This document shows positions 6,171-11,494 of a DNA stretch of 26,478 bases, one piece after another. The first letter of the stretch is position 1. The number at the start of each line of letters is the position of its first letter. The translations under genes and the position numbers were made by a program. Origin of the DNA: a virus; IMG/VR virus record IMGVR_UViG_3300003267_000437, positions 1 to 26,478 of that record. One strand, given 5' to 3'. The notes beneath the pieces were generated by a model. The model did not search any database and was not told the DNA's origin. It saw nothing but the letters and a program-made list of their open reading frames with translations.

Positions 6171-6577
6171 GGCTTGCCCTCCGCCGGCGCCGTCTCCGTG
6201 GTGGTCACTTCGGTCGTGCTCGCCGGCGGGCCCTCGTCGGTGACGATCGTGCTTGTCTCGGTGACCGTCGCCCCCGAAATGAGCTCGTTCTTCTTCCCCC
6301 ACTCGGCGAAGCCCAGATAGCCGAGCACCACCCCGCCGTTCAGCGCGAAATTGGAGGTGAGGATCGTCTGCGTCAGCGCCTCGGAAAAGCCGAACAGGAG
6401 GTTCGCCAGGCACGCCAGGAAGCAGGAGAGCCAGCCGATCAGGAGCCAGAACAGCATGAACCAGCGGCGGCGCACCCATTCCGCATTGCCGCCGTAGATG
6501 AAATGGCCGACGCCGATGATGTCGATTTTTGCGAGCGGCGAGTCCAGCTCGCGCCAGGCTTTTCGTTCCTTCGCCAT
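6167..6577 (-). CDS. Putative holin-like membrane protein
   Basis: The 136-residue protein is located between endolysin and spanins, with ATGA overlaps to both. The N-terminal 35 residues are polar and charged. A strong hydrophobic segment follows (about 40-64, FMLFWLLIGWLSCFLACLAN), then a weaker one (about 72-92, ILTSNFALNGGVVLGYLGFA). The C-terminal tail is Thr/Glu-rich (TETSTIVTDEGPPASTTEV). It belongs to no holin family I can name. The assignment rests on topology and on the endolysin-holin-Rz/Rz1 order. If correct, it forms the inner-membrane lesion that releases or activates the endolysin. Confidence 0.6.
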   Translation of the reverse strand: MAKERKAWRELDSPLAKIDIIGVGHFIYGGNAEWVRRRWFMLFWLLIGWLSCFLACLANLLFGFSEALTQTILTSNFALNGGVVLGYLGFAEWGKKNELISGATVTETSTIVTDEGPPASTTEVTTTETAPAEGKP

Positions 6578-7104
6578 CAGCCGGCCATCCGGAGCGCCTC
6601 GGCGCGCACCGCCGCGACGCGGCGCGACCAGCCCTTGCCGAATTTCCCCCAGGTCGACAGTCTTTTGAGGAAGGCGAGCCGGCGGTCGCAGAGCTGCGTG
6701 ATCAGCGTCTTGGCGTTGCGCGAGGCGATTGCGGCGAGCGTGATCGGACCTATCGCGCCGTCGTCGGCGACCCCCACCAAATTCTGCAGCTCGGTCGCCG
6801 CTTTGTGCGGCCCGGAATTGACGGCGTAGTCGAGCGTTGCGAAATCGAGTCCCGGCGGCAGATCGTCGAAGCGGATTTTTCGCGCGTAGTCGCGCCGGTA
6901 GATTTCGGTCGCCTCTCCGAGCGTCAGGTTTTTGATATCGATCAGCGGGTAGGAGTTCGCGGCGATCCCGAACTTCGTCCCCTTGAGCTCTCCGGCGCCG
7001 ACCTTTCCGCCGGTCCAGTTGCCCGGGTCGGCGCGGTTGGCCGTGAAGCCGCCCTCGTGCCCAAAGATCTCGCCGAGCGCGTGCTCGAGATTGGCTGCCG
7101 CCAT
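6577..7104 (-). CDS. Endolysin, glycoside hydrolase family 108 with peptidoglycan-binding domain
   Basis: The product is 175 residues, from ATG 7104 preceded by GGAGA. The N-terminal GH108 (DUF847/ZliS) muramidase domain shows FGHEGGFTANRADPGNWTGG with the catalytic-type Glu17 in HEGG, then GTKFGIAANSYP and the RRDYARKIRFDDLPPGLDFA stretch. The C-terminal part (NLVGVADDGAIGPITLAAI) is the PG_binding_3 region that usually accompanies GH108. There is no signal peptide, so export would depend on the holin. The length is typical. It is the first gene of the overlapping lysis block and is separated from the upstream glycosidase-like gene by about 35 bp. Confidence 0.92.
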   Translation of the reverse strand: MAAANLEHALGEIFGHEGGFTANRADPGNWTGGKVGAGELKGTKFGIAANSYPLIDIKNLTLGEATEIYRRDYARKIRFDDLPPGLDFATLDYAVNSGPHKAATELQNLVGVADDGAIGPITLAAIASRNAKTLITQLCDRRLAFLKRLSTWGKFGKGWSRRVAAVRAEALRMAG

Positions 7105-7139
7105 CGTCGTTTCTCCGTTTTTTGGCTTTTCGGAAAAGC

Positions 7140-8393
7140 TCAGGCGGCCGGGACGATCAGCCCCGTCTTCGCCTCGAGCCTGATCGGGGTGCCGCCATCG
7201 AGCGTCACATTCGTCGTTGCAATCGTGCTGTTCAGAAGCACGGTCGCGCGGTTGAACTCGCGCTTGTAGACGCCCGGCTTGCCGGCGATCGCCTGGCCGG
7301 CCGGGCTCTTCGCCCCGCCGACATTCACGCACCAGTCGCCGTAAAAGGCCTGGCCGCCATACTGGTCGAGGCTCGGCGTCGGCGAGTTGAAATGGAAGAG
7401 GAGCTGCCCCTCGTTGAAGACGTGGAAGGCGGCGAGATAGTAGCGGGCGAGCCGCCGCTCGCGCGCCGCGACCGCGTTCTCATAGGTGCTGCCGTCGACC
7501 TTGGTGTTGGCCGTGGCGATGATCCATTTTCCCTGCGCCCTGGCGGCGTCGAGCACCGGCTTTTGCAGCGCCACGCGCAGGGCGAGATCGCCCTTCACCG
7601 GCCCGAACGCGTCTTCCAGCATCAGCCCGTCGACGGCGGAAAGGAGCGAGAGCGCGAAGCCGGTCGCGTCGCGCGCGACATTGACGAAGACGAACTGCCC
7701 CGGCGCGACCTTCGCTTTCAGGAGCTCAAGCAGGGCGCGCCAGGCCGCCGGCCATTGGTCGCGCTTTTCCGGCGGCATCTCCGAGGGCGCGATCCGCGGC
7801 AATGTAAGAACATTGTCGATCAGGACGCCGTCCATCCGATAGTAGGGGATCGCGGCGGCAAGCCTTGTGGTGACGAAATCCCGATAGCCGGGGTGGGTGA
7901 TGTCCAGAATTCTCGCCGGCGGCGCGGCGGCGGCCGCTTCGACCATCGTCGACGCCGTCGTGGTGAGCCATTCCTTGCTCGACCCGGCGCGCCGCACGAA
8001 CCACTCGCCATGCGCGGCGATCTCGGCAAAGCCGACCTGGCCGACCTGCCATTCGGTGAGCTGCTGGTAGCCGATGAATTTCAGCGACGGGTTTGCCGCC
8101 TTGAAGTCGGCCACGTGCTCGCGCAGCCGCAGGGCGGAAAAGTAATCGGTCGCGCTCTGGAACGGCGGATCCGTCTCCAGCAGGACGGCGCAGCCCTCCC
8201 AGGTGAACTTTGGCGCGAGGGTGCGGATAAAATCCTGCTGCGCCTCGGAGAGCCGCCAGTCCATGCCGGGCCCGGGCTTGCGGTAGCAGCCGCAGCCGGC
8301 GACGAGCGGCAGGAAGGCGTTGCTTTTCTGGGCCGTCTCCCACGGGTCGCCGAACGCGTTCAGCGCCCGCTCCGCCAGGGACCGTTCGATCAT
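7140..8393 (-). CDS. GHL15-type putative glycoside hydrolase (TIM barrel)
   Basis: This 417-residue protein starts at ATG 8393 after a GGAG. The pattern fits the hypothetical glycosyl hydrolase family GHL15. KFIGYQQLTEW (105-115) is followed by GEWFVRRAGSSKEWL (129-143), LDITHPGYRDFVTTRLAAAI (163-182) and MDGVLIDNV (187-195). Next come VFVNVARD (235-242) and DGLMLEDAFG (255-264). Asp193, Glu260 and Asp261 are plausible barrel-end acidic residues. There is no signal peptide or membrane segment. Members are seldom characterised; related barrels act on polysaccharides. Between gpD and the endolysin it may be a virion- or lysate-associated depolymerase acting on host capsule or wall glycan. That role is inference. 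Confidence 0.7.
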   Translation of the reverse strand: MIERSLAERALNAFGDPWETAQKSNAFLPLVAGCGCYRKPGPGMDWRLSEAQQDFIRTLAPKFTWEGCAVLLETDPPFQSATDYFSALRLREHVADFKAANPSLKFIGYQQLTEWQVGQVGFAEIAAHGEWFVRRAGSSKEWLTTTASTMVEAAAAAPPARILDITHPGYRDFVTTRLAAAIPYYRMDGVLIDNVLTLPRIAPSEMPPEKRDQWPAAWRALLELLKAKVAPGQFVFVNVARDATGFALSLLSAVDGLMLEDAFGPVKGDLALRVALQKPVLDAARAQGKWIIATANTKVDGSTYENAVAARERRLARYYLAAFHVFNEGQLLFHFNSPTPSLDQYGGQAFYGDWCVNVGGAKSPAGQAIAGKPGVYKREFNRATVLLNSTIATTNVTLDGGTPIRLEAKTGLIVPAA

Positions 8394-8424
8394 GTAGGCT
8401 CCGAAGAAGGGGTTTTTTTGCGGG

Positions 8425-9504
8425 CTATTCCTGCGCGCGCGGATCGCTGCCGACGCCGCCCGCCGGCTGCTCGAGGTCGAGGCGGGTGAGATAGCCGCTC
8501 TGGCGCGAGAACGAATGCTCGGCCTCGACGATCTTGTAGCTTCCGTCGACCCCGGGCCGGGCGCCGCGCACGATGCACTCTCCCCCGGCGCGCGCCGCGG
8601 GCTCGCCGTCGATCAGCACCCAGCCCGTGCCGCGCCGGCGCTCCGAGTCGGCGACCGGCCCCTCCGATTCCTGATCGGCCTGGTCCTCGTCGGCGGTCGT
8701 GTAGCGGACCAGGTGCGCGGCGGTGGCCGCGTAATTCCCCTCCCCCGGAACGGCCGAGCTCATGCGCTTCCAAAAGCCCCGCAGCTGATCGAAGAACTCG
8801 CCTTGCGACTTGCCGATGAGCGGGCGGCTGACGACCGGCTTCAGCCGCCACTGGATCAGGTTCTTGCCCCACTCGGCGGTGACGCCCGTCATCGCCTGGC
8901 CGAGCGCATTCAGGAAATCGGTGGCGCCGGTCAGGCTCGCGACGCCGTTCGCGATCTTGAACACCCCCCCGAGCTCGCGCGCGAGCCGCTGCCCGAAATG
9001 AAAGAAGCTCTCGCGGTTTTGCGACCAGTAGGTGCGCGCGATGCCGGCGAGGGCCGGGCTTATCAGCATCGACAGGCCGGCGCCGCCGGCCGCCTCCGTG
9101 AGCACCTGGCCGAGCGGGATCGGCGTCCCCGGGGCGGAAGGGTGGCTTCCCTCGCCCCAAAACCGCGAGGAATGAGTCTTGCCGTCGCCGCTCGCCTTGG
9201 CGCTCTGCCCCTCGATCCACAGCCGCCGGCCGCTCTCGCGCGAGAAGCCGGATTCGACGTTGCTGACCACGCCGTCGAAGACGACGAGCAGCGTCCCGCC
9301 CTTCCACCCCATCGAGATTTTCAGCGGGTGGCCGACCGCGGGGAGCGACAGCTGGCCGTAGCTGTCGTCGAGCTCGACCGCCGCCTCGTCCATGCCGTCG
9401 AGCTTGTCGATCACCACGACCGAGATCAGGTAGGGCCGCATGCGGTCGGTCACGTCCACTCCGGCGACGAAAACCTTCAGCGCCGCGACCTCGTAACCGC
9501 TCAT
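8425..9504 (-). CDS. D: Phage late control / tail protein gpD
   Basis: The 359-residue product starts at ATG 9504 (MSGYEVAALKVFVAGVDVTD). It matches the P2 gpD family, a hub/baseplate component distantly related to T4 gp27. It begins with a barrel-type segment (SVVVIDKLDGMDEAAVELDD and LKISMGWKGG). The middle has QVLTEAAGGAGLSMLISPAL and ESFFHFGQRLARELGGVFKI, and the end has EAEHSFSRQSGYLTRLDLEQ. In P2-like phages gpD works with gpU, gpX and gpI in tail completion and baseplate assembly. It follows gpX after about 180 bp, an interval filled by a terminator and a palindromic repeat, which is unusual in a compact tail operon. Confidence 0.9.
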   Translation of the reverse strand: MSGYEVAALKVFVAGVDVTDRMRPYLISVVVIDKLDGMDEAAVELDDSYGQLSLPAVGHPLKISMGWKGGTLLVVFDGVVSNVESGFSRESGRRLWIEGQSAKASGDGKTHSSRFWGEGSHPSAPGTPIPLGQVLTEAAGGAGLSMLISPALAGIARTYWSQNRESFFHFGQRLARELGGVFKIANGVASLTGATDFLNALGQAMTGVTAEWGKNLIQWRLKPVVSRPLIGKSQGEFFDQLRGFWKRMSSAVPGEGNYAATAAHLVRYTTADEDQADQESEGPVADSERRRGTGWVLIDGEPAARAGGECIVRGARPGVDGSYKIVEAEHSFSRQSGYLTRLDLEQPAGGVGSDPRAQE

Positions 9505-9528
9505 GAGAATTCCATCGGGTTGTCGAGG

Positions 9529-9668
9529 CCACGGGAGCGCCAGCGACCAGATCGCCCGATCTCGGGAAGACCCGAGATCGGTTTCTGAATTGCGCAAGTC
9601 GGGAACACCCGACTTGCGAGGGTCAGCCGGGCGGAACGTGAGTTCCGATCCGGCTGCCCGAACGGCGG
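9529..9668. repeat. Intergenic palindromic repeat copy R1, interrupted by two hairpins
   Basis: Left part (about 9529-9558) is CCACGGGAGCGCCAGCGACC; right part (about 9618-9668) is GAGGGTCAGCCGGG...GCCCGAACGGCGG. These ends match copies R2-R4 at 15.5, 17.2 and 17.4 kb. Unlike the others, the centre contains two tandem perfect hairpins with 4-nt loops: 9557-9580 (stem CGATCTCGGG) and 9593-9618 (stem CGCAAGTCGGG). Both share the core TCGGGAA(G/C)ACCCGA. The element occupies most of the gpX-gpD gap. Confidence 0.75.
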
Positions 9669-9699
9669 AAAAAACAAGGTCGCGCCTTAAGGCGTGACC
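9669..9699 (-). terminator. Intrinsic terminator overlapping the gpX stop codon
   Basis: On the minus strand, GGTCACGCC-TTAA-GGCGCGACC forms a 9-bp stem with one mismatch. TTG and six T residues (9669-9674) follow it. The TAA stop of gpX lies in the loop. This is a good Rho-independent terminator shape inside the tail operon, before gpD. Confidence 0.7.
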
Positions 9700-9947
9700 G
9701 GACCATAGAGCCCGATCGCCGTGCCGAAGGCGGGCGAGCCCGACAGGATGTCCGGGTCGATCGGGATCCTCACCTGCAGCCCGACCGGCAGGAACGGGCC
9801 GTATTTGTGCACGCGCGCGAGATTCGGGTTGGCGTCGAGCATCGCCTCCAGCATGCCCGGCGCCGGCCGCCGATAGCGCCGCCAGATGAGCAGGTCCGCC
9901 GTCACGTCCTCCGCTTGGATCAGGACGGTCTCGAACGAGGCGATCAC
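9687..9947 (-). CDS. X: Tail protein gpX (LysM-like)
   Basis: The product is 86 residues from GTG 9947, preceded by GAGGGGAG at normal spacing. The same GTG context is preserved in the duplicated remnant at 10446-10484, supporting this start. The sequence begins VIASFETVLIQAEDVTADLL, then IWRRYRRPAPGMLEAMLDAN, PNLARVHKYGPFLPVGLQ and VRIPIDP, the gpX/LysM-like pattern of P2-type tail proteins. It is a small baseplate or tail-completion protein thought to bind peptidoglycan or other tail parts. It normally follows gpU directly; here two inverted cargo genes and a chimeric remnant separate them. Confidence 0.85.
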   Translation of the reverse strand: MIASFETVLIQAEDVTADLLIWRRYRRPAPGMLEAMLDANPNLARVHKYGPFLPVGLQVRIPIDPDILSGSPAFGTAIGLYGPVTP

Positions 9948-10004
9948 GTTGCGTCTCCCCTCGCCTTCGCCTTGAATGACGATCGCCAAAAAAGGGGGGC
10001 GCCC

Positions 10005-10382
10005 ATGGTGGCCGTCGCGACCGTGAAGGAGCTGAAGATCGACGAGGCCGGGATCGTCACGCTCGAATTGCAGTCCGACGATGGCCCGCTCACCGCAATT
10101 ATTCCGCGCGAGCGCGCAGTCGACAGCCTCATGAGTCTGCTGAAGGGGATAGCGCGCGCCTCCGAGAAGCCTGGCCCGGCCTATCGGATGCTGATCCAGC
10201 CGATCGGCTTTGCGGTCGAGCGGGTCGGTAACCCGGGGCAATCAGGAGCGGTCCCGTGCCTGAACCTCGAACTCGCGCCAGACACATACCTTCGGATTGC
10301 GCTGACGGTCGGATGGGCGCGAGCGCTGAGCGATGCGCTGTCGACTCTGGCAAAGGCAATGCAACCCGGATCGGCGCATTGA
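10005..10382 (+). CDS. Cargo gene A (moron) of unknown function, opposite to tail operon
   Basis: This 125-residue protein starts at ATG 10005, preceded by a strong AAGGGGGG. The N-terminus is VKELKIDEAGIVTLELQSDD, then IIPRERAVDSLMSLLKGIAR, a strand-rich stretch (RMLIQPIGFAVERV, then AVPCLNLELAPDTYLRIAL) and a C-terminal helix (WARALSDALSTLAKAMQP). It has no signal peptide, membrane segment or recognised domain. It points against the tail genes, converging with a gpU 3' remnant and diverging from gpX, so it needs its own promoter or antisense transcription. That is typical of a moron expressed in the lysogen. The C-terminal half follows the same strand/helix pattern as cargo gene B, suggesting distant relationship. 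Confidence 0.75.
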   Translation: MVAVATVKELKIDEAGIVTLELQSDDGPLTAIIPRERAVDSLMSLLKGIARASEKPGPAYRMLIQPIGFAVERVGNPGQSGAVPCLNLELAPDTYLRIALTVGWARALSDALSTLAKAMQPGSAH

Positions 10383-10394
10383 GCGGAAAGTCGG

Positions 10395-10484
10395 TCACGT
10401 CACCATCCTGAGCAGATCCCCCGATATAGCTTCCGGCGTCGCGCGGGATCAGCACGGTCTCGAACGAGGCGATCACGTTGCGTC
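10395..10484 (-). pseudogene. Chimeric remnant: gpX 5' end fused to gpU 3' end
   Basis: Bases 10446-10484 repeat the gpX start region 9917-9955 with one mismatch in 39. Bases 10395-10453 repeat the gpU 3' end (10984-11041) with three substitutions and one extra C. Read leftward, the frame begins VIASFETVLI as in gpX, then switches to PRDAGSYIGG as in gpU, joined at a shared GGATC. Order X-start then U-end is the reverse of the intact operon. It is what remains when two U-cargo-X segments are joined in tandem. Neither gene part is functional here. Confidence 0.85.
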
Positions 10485-10599
10485 CTCGAAGTCGCGGATC
10501 ATCAGGTCCCATCCTTGGCCACGAGCATGTCGATGTTTCGGCCCTGATGGTAGGGTCCCTCCGGGACAAGCGTTTCATAACACCCGGGGGTGAGCGCAA

Positions 10600-10980
10600 A
10601 TGTTGGTGTCGATAAGCCCGAAGAACGGTCGTGTTGAATGGGTCGCACGACAGGACCATAGGGAGTTAGCTTGGAGCTCTTCGTTATCGGAAGCTCAGGA
10701 CGTCCTTCAGGACCTCGCAAGCTCAATTGTCGAATTGCAGCGCGAACAGCAGCGAGCCGGGCCTGGAATTCTGGATCGTCCCGTCTTTGCCGACGTCTCC
10801 GATCCATCATTTCAGATAGCCTCCGACGAACAGGGACGCGCGGTCTTGGTCTTCGAGCTTACGATGCTCCCCCCTATCCGCTTCCATTTCGACGATTCAG
10901 ACATGCTGATGATCGCCAAGGCATTCACGGACATTCTCAGTCGGCCGAAGAGCGCTCGCGGTCCGGGGCACTATCACTAA
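10600..10980 (+). CDS. Cargo gene B (moron) of unknown function, opposite to tail operon
   Basis: This 126-residue protein starts at ATG 10600 after GGGGGTGAG. It reads MLVSISPKNGRVEWVARQDH, then LSEAQDVLQDLASSIVELQR, strands (DPSFQIASDEQGRAVLVFEL and IRFHFDD) and a helix (MLMIAKAFTDILSRP). There is no known domain, signal peptide or membrane segment. Base composition is clearly more AT-rich than the flanking tail genes, a usual sign of recent acquisition. It ends four bases before the gpU stop, tail to tail, and heads away from the gpX remnant. That is the same arrangement as cargo gene A. Both genes share the layout helix, F-x-[VI], hydrophobic strand ending E-L, then A-x-[AL]-x-D-x-L, so I treat them as possible distant paralogues. 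Confidence 0.72.
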   Translation: MLVSISPKNGRVEWVARQDHRELAWSSSLSEAQDVLQDLASSIVELQREQQRAGPGILDRPVFADVSDPSFQIASDEQGRAVLVFELTMLPPIRFHFDDSDMLMIAKAFTDILSRPKSARGPGHYH

Positions 10981-10983
10981 GGA

Positions 10984-11475
10984 TCACGTCACCATCCTGA
11001 GCAAATCCCCGACATAGCTTCCGGCGTCGCGCGGGATCGGCACGCGCACGAAGATCGCCTCGAACTCCACCACCTGGCCGATTCCGTCGATGGTGAGATG
11101 CTTGTGGCCGCGGATCAGCCGCTCGAGCACGAACCAGGCGTCGTCCTTGTCCCCGCCGCCGATCCTGTCGCCCGTCCCGTCGATCATCGGGTGCGGCAGC
11201 GCCTTCTCGCGCATTTCCTCCATCACCCCGAGCTCGTCGAGCCCGCCGAGGCGCAGCGGAAAGACCCGGCCGCGCATGTAGAGCTCGGCATCGTCCTCGC
11301 CGACATATTCGCGCGGCGGCCGCGCCCCGGCGATCTCCTTTTTCGCGAATTGCGCCGCGGTCAGAAGATCGTATTCGTGCGTGTTGAGCTCCGCGACGGT
11401 GAACTGCAGCGGCCCCCATTGCACGAGCGTGTTCCCCGTGTGCAGCAGGTCGTAGCGGCGCGGCGCGAATTCCAT
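10984..11475 (-). CDS. U: Tail protein gpU
   Basis: The 163-residue product starts at ATG 11475. It begins MEFAPRRYDLLHTGNTLVQW (residues 1-20), continuing GPLQFTVAELNTHEYDLL. Conserved features of the P2 gpU family follow: RPPREYVGEDDAELYMRGRV, the LGGLDELGVMEEMREKALPH block and GHKHLTIDGIGQVVEFEAIF, ending IPRDAGSYVGDLLRMVT. In P2-like phages gpU is a tail-terminator/completion protein. The 3' end is duplicated at 10395-10453. The gene lies just after the tape measure, as expected. Confidence 0.9.
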   Translation of the reverse strand: MEFAPRRYDLLHTGNTLVQWGPLQFTVAELNTHEYDLLTAAQFAKKEIAGARPPREYVGEDDAELYMRGRVFPLRLGGLDELGVMEEMREKALPHPMIDGTGDRIGGGDKDDAWFVLERLIRGHKHLTIDGIGQVVEFEAIFVRVPIPRDAGSYVGDLLRMVT

Positions 11476-11494
11476 TGGTGTCTCGGCCTAGGTT

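Noticed and set aside
7105-7139. Terminator between the glycosidase-like gene and the endolysin
   Set aside because: A GCTTTTC/GAAAAGC inverted repeat exists, but on the minus strand it is followed by A residues, not T, so it does not fit a terminator for these genes.
10485-10599. A sigma70 promoter for cargo gene B
   Set aside because: Only weak matches (CATAAC near 10577, no spaced -35) are visible. A promoter is likely needed, but none can be supported from the sequence.
10129-10659. A minus-strand 176-residue protein across the U/X scar
   Set aside because: It is a fusion of the gpX start, a frameshifted gpU tail and antisense of cargo gene A. It is better explained as a recombination remnant. 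The minus-strand fragment just upstream (about 10502-10576, ending NIDMLVAKDGT) might be another remnant, but is too short to support.
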